64,000 nucleotides of DNA from Gallaecimonas kandeliae (lineage in GTDB: Bacteria; Pseudomonadota; Gammaproteobacteria; Enterobacterales; Gallaecimonadaceae), in assembly GCF_030450055.1 (NCBI RefSeq), contig NZ_CP118480.1, positions 2,817,415 through 2,881,414 of the forward strand. The letters are read 5' to 3'. Each line of letters opens with the position of its first letter. Position 1 is the stretch's first letter. Under the pieces are notes generated by a model. It was not told the DNA's origin and ran no database searches. It saw only the letters and a program-made list of their open reading frames with translations. This document shows, in pieces, positions 46,652 through 56,400 of the stretch. Made by a program: the position numbers and the translations under genes.

Positions 46652-46766
46652 GCCCGGCGGCGCAACCGCCGCTCTCCAAGCCCGCTTTGACAGGGCTTGG
46701 CCCAAGCACTAAGAGATCCGTTGCGGCTCGCCTCTGGGCCGCAACGCCACCGCAAGGGAGAAAGGG

Positions 46767-48113
46767 ATGGGGCCAATCAAACAGCTTTCGGCTTTCTGGC
46801 GGCACCGCTCCCTGAAGTTCTGGCTGGCCATGGGCATGCTGATGACCTTCCTGCCCAGCTTCCTCTCGGCCCTTGGCGGCTACCTGCTCTACCACCAGGC
46901 CGTGATCCAGCCCCTGGCGGAGGTCGCTTCCAAGCACCGGCAGATACTGCTTCCCCTGCAACAGCTGCAACTCTCCCTCTGGGGCCTGTCGGACACAGTC
47001 GTCGACTACGAAGCCGATGGTAAGATCAGCCACCTCGACGACTACCACAAGCAGGCGGCCCAGATCGCCGACAGCTTCAAAGCCCTGCGTAGTGCCCTCC
47101 AGGGCGACATACTGGCGGGTCGGGATCTGGCGACATCGGAGCGGGGCTGGCAGCTGCTGGAGGCACAGTCGAGCCAGCTGCTGTCCCAACAGGGGCTGCA
47201 CGGCGACCATGCCGCCAGCGTCAGCCTGGAGCAGTGGGGGGCCGATATCGACGGCCTTGGCCAGGATCTGGGCCAGCTCTTCGACGATCTTCGCATCGAG
47301 AACGAGCAGAACCACGACCAGGCCCTGGCCGACCTCCAGCTCCTGGAGCGCCTGGCCATAGGGGGATTCAGCCTGTCCCTGCTCTTTGCCTGCCTGGGGG
47401 TCTGGGTGATCAACAGATCCCTGGTCAACAGCATGGAGCAGCTGGCCCAGGGCGCCCAGCGCCTGGCCGCTGGCGACAGGGAGCACCAAGTCCATGTGCG
47501 GCTGCCCCATGAACTGGTCAACGTGGCCGCCGCCTTCAACCAGATGACCCAGCAGATCCTCGAACAGGAGCGGGCCCTGGCCAGGGCTGCCGCCACCGAC
47601 GGCCTCACCGGCCTCTACAACAGGCGCGAATTCGACCGGCTGCTGGCCGAGGAACTCCAGCGCAGCCAGCGCTACGGCAAGCCCTTCAGCCTGATCATCT
47701 GTGACATAGACCACTTCAAGGACTTCAACGACAGCCACGGCCACCAGGCCGGTGACCAGGCCCTGCGCACCCTGGCCAAGACCTTGCAGGACAACGTCAG
47801 GGAGGTGGACAAGGCCTGCCGCCTGGGCGGCGAGGAGTTCGTGGTGATACTGCCGGAAGGGGACCAGGAGGCCGTGCGGCAGACGGCGGAACGGCTGAGA
47901 AAGGCGGTGGAAGAACAGGAGATCCTGCTGGATGGCGGGGTCTCGGCCAGGATCACCATCAGCCTGGGGGTCGCCAGCCACCCCGACCAGGGCAATTCGG
48001 CCGAAACCCTGCTCTGGTGCGCCGATACCGCCCTCTACCAGTCCAAGGAGCAGGGCCGCAACAAGGTCACCTTCGCCACCCAAGCCCCCGCAAAGATCCC
48101 CCAGAGCAACTAG
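46767..48113 (+). CDS. Membrane HAMP-GGEEF diguanylate cyclase
   Basis: 448 residues. Helix near 18-42, a periplasmic four-helix-like sensor, second helix near 194-215 (IGGFSLSLLFACLGVWVI), a HAMP linker (SLVNSMEQLAQGAQRLAAGD), and a GGDEF-family domain with active site RLGGEEF and I-site REVD. GGEEF is fully compatible with activity. Third diguanylate cyclase in about 7 kb. Product would act locally or on the PilZ protein encoded at 56 kb (inference). Confidence 0.93.
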   Translation: MGPIKQLSAFWRHRSLKFWLAMGMLMTFLPSFLSALGGYLLYHQAVIQPLAEVASKHRQILLPLQQLQLSLWGLSDTVVDYEADGKISHLDDYHKQAAQIADSFKALRSALQGDILAGRDLATSERGWQLLEAQSSQLLSQQGLHGDHAASVSLEQWGADIDGLGQDLGQLFDDLRIENEQNHDQALADLQLLERLAIGGFSLSLLFACLGVWVINRSLVNSMEQLAQGAQRLAAGDREHQVHVRLPHELVNVAAAFNQMTQQILEQERALARAAATDGLTGLYNRREFDRLLAEELQRSQRYGKPFSLIICDIDHFKDFNDSHGHQAGDQALRTLAKTLQDNVREVDKACRLGGEEFVVILPEGDQEAVRQTAERLRKAVEEQEILLDGGVSARITISLGVASHPDQGNSAETLLWCADTALYQSKEQGRNKVTFATQAPAKIPQSN

Positions 48114-48204
48114 TATCGATCCTATGGGCTAGCGCCCAGATGCCCCCGGCCAAGCCGTTACCGGGGACGCTCCCCGTTGCCACAACCCATGGGGGCATCA
48201 AGAA

Positions 48205-48687
48205 ATGAGAACCAAGCAAGCACCCACCTGGGCCTTCGCCGCCCTGCTGGCACCCGCCCTGCTCTGGCCGAGCACAGGCCTCGGCTTCGATGAAAACCAC
48301 GTCACCCTCAACCAAGCCGCCAAGGCCGTAGCCAATTATCGCCAGGCGCCGCTGACACCCCAGGGCTTCGCCGCCGTTGGCCAGGTCATGGACTTTGCCC
48401 AGCAGAGCCCCCTGGTGATGGTGGCGGTGGACGACCTGGCCCTGCCCTGGATGGCCGACCGCCAGCTGGACCAGCAGTTGAAGTCGGTGCTGCTGGGCGC
48501 CTATGTGGTGGGCAACGTCGCCAGCCAGCTCTGGACCCATGTCAGGGGTAACGACTACTGCGCCGGCCTGCGGGAAGTGGGCAGCCTGGTGCTGAGGCTC
48601 AAGGGCACCCTGGGCCAGATCCAGCAGCAAAGGGTCGAGGGCTACTTCAGCCAGGCCTGGCACGAGCTGCGCTGCATGGCCCCCTAA
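48205..48687 (+). CDS. Secreted hypothetical protein
   Basis: 160 residues with a signal peptide ending near PSTGLGFDE. The mature part is helical, with two Cys (in DYCAGLREV and LRCMAP) that could pair. No family recognised. It precedes the DUF347 gene by 58 bases; the gap contains a CCCTAAGCTT direct repeat. Confidence 0.65.
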   Translation: MRTKQAPTWAFAALLAPALLWPSTGLGFDENHVTLNQAAKAVANYRQAPLTPQGFAAVGQVMDFAQQSPLVMVAVDDLALPWMADRQLDQQLKSVLLGAYVVGNVASQLWTHVRGNDYCAGLREVGSLVLRLKGTLGQIQQQRVEGYFSQAWHELRCMAP

Positions 48688-48744
48688 GCTTTCCCTAAGC
48701 TTGGGCCGCCATGCTTGAGGGTCCACGCCAAGCAAGGGCCCGCC

Positions 48745-49482
48745 ATGAACAAAGTCGCCCAAGTCACCCTCGCCTTCTGGGTGATGAAGATCTGTGCCAC
48801 CACCCTGGGGGAAACGGCGGGGGATCTCTTGTCCATGACCCTGGGGCTCGGCTACGGCGCCAGCACGGCGCTGCTGCTTGGCCTCTTCCTGGCCGCCCTG
48901 CTGGCCCAGCTCAGGAGCAAGCGCTTCCACCCCGCCCTCTACTGGACTGTGATCCTCGCCACCAGCACCGCCGGCACCACAATGTCGGACTTCATGGACC
49001 GCAGCCTGGAGCTGGGCTACCTGTTGGGATCGACTCTGCTGGCAAGCGCCCTGGTGGCCATGCTGCTGCTCTGGAAAGCCAGCGAGAAGAGCCTGTCGGT
49101 TGACCATATCCAGGGGCTCAGGAGCGAGTCCTTCTACTGGGCCACCATCCTCGTCTCCAACACCCTGGGCACGGCGCTGGGCGACTACCTGGCGGACGAC
49201 TCCGGCCTCGGCTTCCTCGGCGGTGCCAGCGTCATCGGCGGCGCCATACTGGCCATAGCCCTGGCCTACAAATGGACCTCCCTCAACAGGGTGGCACTGT
49301 TCTGGTTGGCCTTCGTGCTGACCCGCCCCTTCGGCGCCACCTTCGGCGACCTGCTGACCAAGCCTCTGGACGACGGCGGCCTGGCGCTGGGCACCCAGGG
49401 TGCCTCTCTGGTGCTGGCCAGCATACTGACGGTGCTGGTGGCAAGGAGCTGGCGCCAACACCGGGTGCTGGCCCGCCAATAA
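48745..49482 (+). CDS. DUF347 (COG4705) membrane protein
   Basis: 245 residues, eight hydrophobic segments arranged as four repeats, each with a TxGxxxxD-like motif: TTLGETAGDLLS, TTMSDFMDRS, NTLGTALGDYL and RPFGATFGDLL. This four-fold repeat defines the DUF347 family, of uncertain transport role. ATG 48745 begins MNKVAQVTLAFWVMKI. Confidence 0.82.
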   Translation: MNKVAQVTLAFWVMKICATTLGETAGDLLSMTLGLGYGASTALLLGLFLAALLAQLRSKRFHPALYWTVILATSTAGTTMSDFMDRSLELGYLLGSTLLASALVAMLLLWKASEKSLSVDHIQGLRSESFYWATILVSNTLGTALGDYLADDSGLGFLGGASVIGGAILAIALAYKWTSLNRVALFWLAFVLTRPFGATFGDLLTKPLDDGGLALGTQGASLVLASILTVLVARSWRQHRVLARQ

Positions 49483-49545
49483 GCCCTTCCCTTCCGTCGC
49501 CGCCTAAGCCAAGCTGGAGTCCGATTTGGAAGTCGGAGGCAGGGG

Positions 49546-50766
49546 ATGGCGGAAGGGCAGGCGGCACTGGATTGGCTAAAAGACGGTTACCAGCGGGAAT
49601 CACGGCGGGTGCTGGCCAGCCTTATCCGCCTGCTGGGGGATTTCGACCTTGCCGAAGAAGCCCTGCACGAGGCCTTCGCCGCCGCCTTGAGCCAATGGCC
49701 TGTTGAAGGCCTGCCCGCCAATCCCCGCGCCTGGTTGGTGTCTACAGGCCGCTTCAAGGCCATAGACGAGCTGCGCCGCCGCGCCCGTTTCGACCATAGC
49801 CAGGCCGACCTTGCCGGCCGCCTGGAAGCCGCCCCCTTCGACCCCCAATGGCTGGAAGACGACAGGCTGCGGCTCATCTTCACCTGCTGCCACCCGGCCC
49901 TGGCCCTGGAAGCCCAGCTGGCCCTGACCTTGCGTGAACTCTGCGACCTCAGCACCGAAGAAATCGCCCGCGCCTTCCTGAGCAGCGCCCCTACCCTGGC
50001 CCAGCGCATAGTGCGGGCCAAGGCCAAAATACGTGACGCCGCCATCCCCTTCGAGGTGCCGGGCCCTGCCGCCCTGCCGGGGCGCCTGGAGGCGGTGCTC
50101 AAGGTCGTCTACCTGCTCTACAACGAAGGCTACTCGGCCACGGCCGGCGACGCCCTGCTGCGCCACGACCTCAGCCAGGAGGCCATCCGCCTCGGCCGGT
50201 TGCTTGCCGAGCTGCTGCCCCAGCCCGAAGTGCTGGGCCTGCTGGCACTGATGCAGTTCCAGGACGCCCGCCGCGACGCCCGCCTCGACGCCCAAGGCGA
50301 GCTGGTGACCCTCGAAGACCAGGACCGGCGCCTCTGGCACCGCGCCCAGATTGCAGAAGGCGAAGCCTTGGTGATGGCCGCCCTCCGGCAGGGCCCGGCC
50401 GGCCCCTATTGCCTGCAGGCCGCCATCGCCGCCTTGCACTGCGAGGCCGCCAGCTTCCAGGCCACCGACTGGCCGCAGATCCTCGGCCTCTACGACCGCC
50501 TGCTGGCCTTGCAGCCAAGCCCTGTGGTGGCCCTCAACCGCGCCGTGGCCCTGGCCATGGTCCAGGGGGCCGAGGCGGGTCTGGCCGAGGTGGACGCCCT
50601 CTTGGAGGACCTCGGCGGCTACCACCTGGCCCATGCCGCCCGCGCCGATCTCTGCCGCCGCCTGGGCCGGTGCGAAGAAGCCCGCGCAGCCTACCGGCAG
50701 GCCCTGGCCCTGACCCGGCAGGGGCCTGAGCGGCGCTTCCTGGAGCGGCGCCTGGCGGCCCTTTGA
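49546..50766 (+). CDS. ECF42-like sigma factor with C-terminal TPR extension
   Basis: 406 residues. Sigma region 2 ([20 protein letters not shown]) and region 4 ([19 protein letters not shown]) occupy the first 175 residues. A long helical, TPR-like extension follows, with the conserved [11 protein letters not shown] typical of ECF42 sigmas. ECF42 factors have no anti-sigma; the extension is thought to control them, and DGPF/YCII proteins are partners. Two such genes follow directly. Promoters of its own type were not identified. Confidence 0.9.
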   Translation: MAEGQAALDWLKDGYQRESRRVLASLIRLLGDFDLAEEALHEAFAAALSQWPVEGLPANPRAWLVSTGRFKAIDELRRRARFDHSQADLAGRLEAAPFDPQWLEDDRLRLIFTCCHPALALEAQLALTLRELCDLSTEEIARAFLSSAPTLAQRIVRAKAKIRDAAIPFEVPGPAALPGRLEAVLKVVYLLYNEGYSATAGDALLRHDLSQEAIRLGRLLAELLPQPEVLGLLALMQFQDARRDARLDAQGELVTLEDQDRRLWHRAQIAEGEALVMAALRQGPAGPYCLQAAIAALHCEAASFQATDWPQILGLYDRLLALQPSPVVALNRAVALAMVQGAEAGLAEVDALLEDLGGYHLAHAARADLCRRLGRCEEARAAYRQALALTRQGPERRFLERRLAAL

Positions 50767-50849
50767 AAAAATTTTTAAAAAGCCTGTCGATCTCGGCCAG
50801 GCTTCTTCGACTAAGGAATGAATCAACCTCAAGGGAACAGGAGAACCAC

Positions 50850-51674
50850 ATGAAATTCATGATACTGCGCAAAGCCGACGCCAATACCGAAGCCGGCGTC
50901 ATGCCCAGCAACGAACTGCTGACCGCCATGGGCAGCTACAACCAGGCCATGATGGAAGCCGGGGTGATGAAGGACGGGGTCGGCCTCAAGCCGAGCCGCG
51001 AAGGGGTCAGGGTCAGCTTCAAGGACGGCCAGCCCCTGGTCACAGACGGGCCCTTCGGCGAGACCAAGGAGCTGCTGGCCGGTTTCTCCATGATAGAGAC
51101 GGCCACCAAGGAAGAGGCCATCGAATGGGTCAAGCGCTGGCCCAGGGAAGACGGCGACGTCACCCTGGAACTGCGCCCCCTCTTCGAGCTGTCCGACTTC
51201 GAGCCCGGCGACGGCATCGACCTGATCGAAGACCAGTTCCAGCGCCTCGTCGAAGGCCCGGCCCAGGTCAACACCTACCTGGACTTCAACGGCAACTGCC
51301 GCGAGGCCCTGGCCTTCTACGAGCAAGTCCTGGGCGCCAAGGTGGAGATGCTGATGCCCTTCCGCGGCTCCCCCATGGCCGAGGGCATGCCCGAGCAATA
51401 CCTGGACCTGGTGCTGCACACCCGCTTCAGGGTCGGCCACTGGCAGCTGATGGCCTCCGACGCCACCCCGGAGCGCTACCAGAAGCCCCAGGGCTTCCAC
51501 GTCACCCTGAACTACACAGACCCAGGCAAGGCCAGGACCATCTACGACGCCCTGGTGGAAGGCGGCCAGGCGACCATGCCCTTCACCGAGACGGCCTGGG
51601 CCCTGGGTTTCGGCATGCTGGTGGACCGCTTCGGCATTCCCTGGATGATCAACTGCGAGAAGCCCCAACCATGA
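50850..51674 (+). CDS. YCII/DGPF domain fused to glyoxalase/PhnB-like domain
   Basis: 274 residues. The first half is a YCII-related domain with the DGPF motif (VTDGPFGETKELLAGFSMIE). From about residue 140 a PhnB-type glyoxalase-fold domain begins (VNTYLDFNGNCREALAFYEQ, ending GFGMLVDRFGIPWMINCE). ATG 50850 has AGGAG. It overlaps the next YCII gene by four bases. Reaction unknown; the two-domain fusion is unusual because these usually come as separate genes. Confidence 0.88.
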   Translation: MKFMILRKADANTEAGVMPSNELLTAMGSYNQAMMEAGVMKDGVGLKPSREGVRVSFKDGQPLVTDGPFGETKELLAGFSMIETATKEEAIEWVKRWPREDGDVTLELRPLFELSDFEPGDGIDLIEDQFQRLVEGPAQVNTYLDFNGNCREALAFYEQVLGAKVEMLMPFRGSPMAEGMPEQYLDLVLHTRFRVGHWQLMASDATPERYQKPQGFHVTLNYTDPGKARTIYDALVEGGQATMPFTETAWALGFGMLVDRFGIPWMINCEKPQP

Positions 51675-52054
51675 AATACCTCGCCCTTGTCTATTACCAG
51701 GAAGCGGCCCTGGCCGAACTCAGCCAGGGCCAGTGGGACGAACTGAACCAGGAGTGCCTGGCCTGCGTCGCGGGGCTGCAGGGCTCCGGCCATATGCTGG
51801 GGGGCGAAGCCCTGCTCGGCGTCGACAGCGCCACTACGGTGCGGGTGCGCAACGGCCGGGTTCAGATCACCGACGGCCCCTTCAGCGAGACCAAGGAGCA
51901 ACTGGCCGGTTTCTACCTGCTCGAGGCCCGGGATCTCAACGAGGCCATCAGCCTGGCCGGGCGCATTCCCCCGGCCCGCTACGGCTGCGTGGAAGTGCGC
52001 CCGGTGCGCCAGCTGGCGGCCAGCGACAACGTCCATTACCAGGAACGCAAATAG
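51671..52054 (+). CDS. YCII/DGPF-domain protein
   Basis: 127 residues. Single YCII-related domain with the DGPF signature (ITDGPFSETKEQLAGFYLLE) and the opening MKYLALVYYQE. Starts by ATGA overlap with the fused gene, so both are translated together. Such proteins accompany ECF42 sigma factors and probably sense or process a small molecule. Confidence 0.9.
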   Translation: MKYLALVYYQEAALAELSQGQWDELNQECLACVAGLQGSGHMLGGEALLGVDSATTVRVRNGRVQITDGPFSETKEQLAGFYLLEARDLNEAISLAGRIPPARYGCVEVRPVRQLAASDNVHYQERK

Positions 52055-52159
52055 CCGGCGGCTATAAGTTGTGCCAAATGGGCATTTTACTTGCGGCGGT
52101 CCCGGCCCTAGGGTCGGGACTGTCAGGCAGGAACCAACTGCCCCCATTTTGGAGCCACC

Positions 52160-52867
52160 ATGATCGATCTCTACTACTGGCCCACCCCCAACGGCCACAA
52201 AATCACCCTCTTCCTGGAAGAGACGGGTCTGGACTACCGCATCATCCCGGTCGACATCAGCGCCGGTGACCAGTTCAAACCACAATTCCTGGCCTTCTCC
52301 CCCAACAACCGCATGCCGGCCATCATCGACCAGGCCCCGGCCGACGGCGGCGAGCCCATCACCGTCTTCGAGTCCGGCGCCATACTCCAGTACCTGGCGG
52401 AAAAGGCCGGCCAGTTCTGGCCCAAGGACCAACGCGGCCGCAAGACGGTCAACGAGTGGCTGTTCTGGCAGGTGGGAGGCCTGGGGCCCATGGCCGGCCA
52501 GAACCACCACTTCGGCACCTATGCCCCCGAGACCATCCCTTACGCCGTCAACCGCTACGTCAACGAAACCAACCGCCTCTACGGGGTGCTGGACAAGCGC
52601 CTGACGGGCCGCCAGTTCGTCGCCGGCGACCACTACAGCATCGCCGACATGGCCATCTACCCCTGGATAGTGCCCCATCAGCGCCAGCGCCAGGATCTCA
52701 ATGAGTTCCCCCACCTCAAGCGCTGGTTCGAGGCCATAGCCCAGCGCCCCGCCACGAAAAGGGCCTACGCCAGGGGTGAGGCAGTCAGCCAGAGCCGGGC
52801 TGCGGTGACGGAGGAAGGCAAGAAGATCCTCTTCGGCCAGACAGCCGCCAGCACCGCCAAGGCCTGA
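52160..52867 (+). CDS. yfcG: YfcG-like GST-family disulfide-bond oxidoreductase
   Basis: 235 residues. Thioredoxin-fold N-terminal domain MIDLYYWPTPNGHKITLFLE then FSPNNRMPAIID and FESGAILQYLAEK, and a helical C-terminal domain with WQVGGLGPMAGQNHHF, all nearly as in E. coli YfcG. That enzyme is a glutathione-dependent disulfide reductase that works without an active Cys. It has its own start region (52055-52159). Confidence 0.92.
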   Translation: MIDLYYWPTPNGHKITLFLEETGLDYRIIPVDISAGDQFKPQFLAFSPNNRMPAIIDQAPADGGEPITVFESGAILQYLAEKAGQFWPKDQRGRKTVNEWLFWQVGGLGPMAGQNHHFGTYAPETIPYAVNRYVNETNRLYGVLDKRLTGRQFVAGDHYSIADMAIYPWIVPHQRQRQDLNEFPHLKRWFEAIAQRPATKRAYARGEAVSQSRAAVTEEGKKILFGQTAASTAKA

Positions 52868-52870
52868 GCC

Positions 52871-55357
52871 TCAGTGGTGCCAGAGGATCTGCCTGGCCTC
52901 CAGGGGCACTGACAGCCCCTGGCGGTGGGGGACCACCCTGGGGGTGTAGGCGTCGGCAGGCCTGTCTGCCGGCGCCTCGCCGTGGTAGCTGAAGCCGTTC
53001 CTGGCCCCCACCAGGGGTTTGCCCCGGGTCAGGGCCAGGCAAAAGGCGGGCAGTCCCTCGGCGGCATCGGCATAGAGCTCCACCTGCACCGCCTCCACGT
53101 CCAACTCCCCCAGGTAGAGCTGCACCTCGAAGTGGTGGCTCCCCTCGCCCTGGCCGACCGTCAGGGCTCCGAAACGCAGCTGCGGCCAGGCGGCGGCCAG
53201 CCGCTTCTGCCAGGCCGCCAGCTCGGCATGGTCATGCCGGCGTTCCTGGTAGGAGCCCGCCAGGGGCAGGTAATACTGCTCTGTGTACTGGCGCAACATG
53301 CGGTTGCTGGAAAAGCGCGGCGTCAGCACGGCCATGCTGCGCCTCATCATGGCCAGCCAGCCCTTGGGTATGCCCTGCTCGTCGCGCTCGAAAAAGAGCG
53401 GTATCACCTCCTGCTCCAGCAGCGCCAGCAGCTGGGCCCCGTCCCTGGCGTCCCAGGCGGCGACGTCCCGGTGCTCCCGGCCGTCCCCCAGGGCCCAGCC
53501 CAAGCCGGGCTCGAAGGCCTGGGCCCACCAGCCATCCAGCACCGACAGGTTGAGGCCACCGTTGACCAGCACCTTCATGCCGCTGGTGCCGCAGGCCTCC
53601 CAGGGCCGCCTGGGGGTGTTGATCCAGAGATCCACCCCCTGAACCAGTTGGGCCGCCACATTGAGGTCGTAGTCCTCCACGAACAGCACCCTGCCCCTGA
53701 CGTCCTCGCGCTGCATGAACTGGTGCCAGCGGCGCAACAGGGCCTGGCCCTGGCTGTCGCTGGGGTGGGCCTTGCCCGCCACCACCAGCTGCACCGCCCT
53801 GTCGCGGCTGGACAAGAGCCGAGCCAGGCGGTCAGGGTCGTCAAGCAGCAGGCAGGGCCTCTTGTATTCGGCGAAGCGGCGGGCAAGGCCCAGGGTCAGG
53901 GCGTCGGGGTCAAGGACCGGCGGGGCCGGGCAACCGCGGCGCTGGCGCTCCAGGCGCAGGGCCAGGTAGTCCAGCAGTTGGCGGCGGCCTTCGCAGCGCA
54001 TCCGCCAGAGTTCGCCGTCACTGACGGCCTTGAGCGCCTCGTCCACACATTCCAGCTCCCCCCGCCAACGCGGCTTGCCGCAGGCCGCCGTCCAGACCTT
54101 GTCCGCCACCGCCGAGTCCCAGCTCGGCATATGGACGCCGTTGGTGACATGGCCCACAGGCACCTCGGCCTCTGGCCAACGGGGAAATAGGGGTTGCAGC
54201 AGGCGCCGGCTCACCTGGCCGTGCAGCTGGCTGACGCCGTTGATGGCGCCGCAGCCCCTGACCGCCAGCCAGACCATGTTGAAGGGATGATCCTCACCCT
54301 GCTCACCGTTGCGCCCCAGGGCCAGCAGTTCGGCCATGTCCAGTTCCAGTTCGGTGAGGTAGGGGCCAAGGTAGTAGCGCAGCAGCGCCTCGGGAAAACG
54401 GTCGAAGCCTGCCGCCACCGGCGTGTGCAGGGTCAGCAGGTTGCCGGCCCTGGTGGCCTGGAGGGCATCGAAGAAACCACAGTGGCGCTCCTCCTTGAAC
54501 TGCCTGGCCCGCTCCAGCACGGCGAAGGCGGCGTGGCCTTCGTTGAGATGGCAGACGGGACAGGAGATCCCCAGCATCTGCAGCAGCCGCATGCCCCCTA
54601 TGCCCAGCACCATCTCCTGGCGCAGCCGCAGTTCCAGGCCGCCGCCGTAGAGCTCGCTGGTGATACCCCTGTCGCCGGGTTCGTTGAGGGGGTCGTTGCT
54701 GTCCAGCAGAAACAGGGAGCGCCGCCCCACCCGCGCCGACCAGGCCCGCAGGAAGAGAGTCCGCCCCGGCAGGGCCAGGGGCACCCGCACCCAGCTTCCC
54801 TGTTGGTCCCGCAAGGGCACCACCGGCAGCATGGTGGGATCGTTGTAGGGGTAGAAGGCCATCTGCTGGCCCTCGCCATTGATGGCCTGGCGGAAATAGC
54901 CCTGTTGGTAGAGGAGCCCTATGCCGATGAGCGGCACCCCCAGATCGCAGGCGGTCTTGAGCAGGTCCCCGGCCAGCACCCCCAGGCCGCCGGAATAGAT
55001 GGGCAGAGACTCGCTCAAGCCGAATTCCATGCTGAAATAGGCGATGTTGCCCTGCCAATGCCCGCCGTACTGGCGGGAAAACCAGGTGCCGGCCTGGAAG
55101 TGGGCCTCGCGATCGTCCAGCAGCTGCTGCAGGCGGGCCAGGAAGGCCTTGTCCTTGGCCAGGCTGTCCAAGCGCAGCTCGGAGACCGACTCCAGGATCA
55201 ACCAGGGATTGGCGGTGGCCCGCCACAGGGCAGGGTCGAGCTGCCGCCACAGGCTGTCCTGGCCGTGGTACCAGGTCCAGCGCAGATCCTTGGCCAGCTC
55301 CACCAACCCCTGCAGGGGGGCGGGCACTGTGCGTGGCAGGTAATGTTCGCTGTGCAT
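52871..55357 (-). CDS. glgP: Alpha-glucan phosphorylase (GT35, DUF3417 type)
   Basis: 828 residues. Releases glucose-1-phosphate from glycogen or maltodextrin. The N-terminal DUF3417 segment (PAPLQGLVELAKDLRWTW) and SMEFGLSESLPIYSGGLGVL mark the short-type glucan phosphorylase, different from E. coli GlgP. The PLP lysine is K595 in ACGTSGMKVLVNGG. Third gene of the PilZ-CBS-glgP unit, 28 bases behind the CBS gene. Confidence 0.95.
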   Translation of the reverse strand: MHSEHYLPRTVPAPLQGLVELAKDLRWTWYHGQDSLWRQLDPALWRATANPWLILESVSELRLDSLAKDKAFLARLQQLLDDREAHFQAGTWFSRQYGGHWQGNIAYFSMEFGLSESLPIYSGGLGVLAGDLLKTACDLGVPLIGIGLLYQQGYFRQAINGEGQQMAFYPYNDPTMLPVVPLRDQQGSWVRVPLALPGRTLFLRAWSARVGRRSLFLLDSNDPLNEPGDRGITSELYGGGLELRLRQEMVLGIGGMRLLQMLGISCPVCHLNEGHAAFAVLERARQFKEERHCGFFDALQATRAGNLLTLHTPVAAGFDRFPEALLRYYLGPYLTELELDMAELLALGRNGEQGEDHPFNMVWLAVRGCGAINGVSQLHGQVSRRLLQPLFPRWPEAEVPVGHVTNGVHMPSWDSAVADKVWTAACGKPRWRGELECVDEALKAVSDGELWRMRCEGRRQLLDYLALRLERQRRGCPAPPVLDPDALTLGLARRFAEYKRPCLLLDDPDRLARLLSSRDRAVQLVVAGKAHPSDSQGQALLRRWHQFMQREDVRGRVLFVEDYDLNVAAQLVQGVDLWINTPRRPWEACGTSGMKVLVNGGLNLSVLDGWWAQAFEPGLGWALGDGREHRDVAAWDARDGAQLLALLEQEVIPLFFERDEQGIPKGWLAMMRRSMAVLTPRFSSNRMLRQYTEQYYLPLAGSYQERRHDHAELAAWQKRLAAAWPQLRFGALTVGQGEGSHHFEVQLYLGELDVEAVQVELYADAAEGLPAFCLALTRGKPLVGARNGFSYHGEAPADRPADAYTPRVVPHRQGLSVPLEARQILWHH

Positions 55358-55385
55358 TGCGAGGTTGGCGTCCCTGACTACGGCA

Positions 55386-55868
55386 TCAGTGGCTGACGGT
55401 CACCTGGTGGCCGTGGTGGCTGCTGACGTGGCGCAAGTAGTCGAGGGTCTCGGCGGCGGCGATCTGGTTGGCGGCGGCCTTGCCGGCACGGGCGTTGGTG
55501 AAGGCGACGATGTCACCCATGCTGAGGATGCCGCAGAGGCGGCCGTCCTTGTCCAACACCGGCAGGCGGCGGATCTCGTGCTTTTCCATCAGCTTGAGGG
55601 CGTGTTTGATGCTGTCCTCGGGCACGCAGCAGTACAGTTCCCTGTGGTTGGTGATCTCCTCGGCCCGCATCTCCCAGAGCGGCCTGTGTTGCAGGGCGGC
55701 CCCCATGGCGATGTCCCTGTCGGTGACTATGCCAAGCGGATGCTCCTTGGCATCCACCACCACTATGGCGCCACAGTCGTGGTTCCACATCTGCATGGCG
55801 ACGTCCTGCAGTGAGGTGCCCGGCATACAGGTGGCGGCATGGGTCACCATGATGTCCTTTACATACAT
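55386..55868 (-). CDS. Tandem CBS-domain protein
   Basis: 160 residues. Two CBS domains (IMVTHAATCMPGTSLQDVAM ... PLGIVTDRDIA; EEITNHRELYCCVPEDSIKH ... LCGILSMGDIVAF) form one Bateman module, which normally binds adenosine nucleotides such as AMP, ATP or SAM. No catalytic domain. Placed between a PilZ gene and glgP, it could report energy state to glycogen breakdown (inference). Confidence 0.9.
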   Translation of the reverse strand: MYVKDIMVTHAATCMPGTSLQDVAMQMWNHDCGAIVVVDAKEHPLGIVTDRDIAMGAALQHRPLWEMRAEEITNHRELYCCVPEDSIKHALKLMEKHEIRRLPVLDKDGRLCGILSMGDIVAFTNARAGKAAANQIAAAETLDYLRHVSSHHGHQVTVSH

Positions 55869-55938
55869 GACTATTCCTCCAAGGTTGCAAAAGGGGCCGC
55901 CGATGGGCCCCTGGTACTGTCGATGAATATGGCGGTCT

Positions 55939-56292
55939 TCAGCAGAACTGCCACAGTGGCAGCAGCGTCAAGCGGTCTTCCTTCTTCAGCCTCGACACCA
56001 TGTCGCTGAAAGCCACACGGCTGTGGCCGTCTTCGGCTTCGAGCCCCAGGCCGCTGCTCTCCTTGTGTACCACTATGGCGGGCACCCGGCAGCGTTCCAT
56101 GGGTCCGGCGTCCGGGTACTGGAATTCCACCTCCACCCGCTGGTTGATCTCCAGACCGTTATCCGGCGCCCTCAGGTAGAGGCCGCCACTGGAGACGTTG
56201 ACCATACGCCCGGTGAGTACAGGTACACCCTTACGGTAGATCAGCAACTTAAAGGAGGCTTTTATCCTGGGATTCTTGCGGTGTTCCATCAT
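55939..56292 (-). CDS. PilZ-domain protein (probable c-di-GMP receptor)
   Basis: 117 residues, a single PilZ domain. The c-di-GMP motif RxxxR is RKNPR near the N-terminus; the second motif is NVSSGG (usually D/NxSxxG). GLYLRAPDNGLEI and FSDMVSRLKKED complete the fold. I chose ATG 56292 behind GAGGG; an ATG three bases later is equivalent, and the longer open frame runs through the promoter. First gene of the glgP unit. Confidence 0.88.
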   Translation of the reverse strand: MMEHRKNPRIKASFKLLIYRKGVPVLTGRMVNVSSGGLYLRAPDNGLEINQRVEVEFQYPDAGPMERCRVPAIVVHKESSGLGLEAEDGHSRVAFSDMVSRLKKEDRLTLLPLWQFC

Positions 56293-56400
56293 GACAACTT
56301 CCCTCGAAAAAATAGGGGGATTGAAGGACCCTGAAAGCAACTCCCTGCCAAACGGCGGACGTGCTCTCCTCTCCGAGATCTGAGGCCCGGGCCAACCCCA

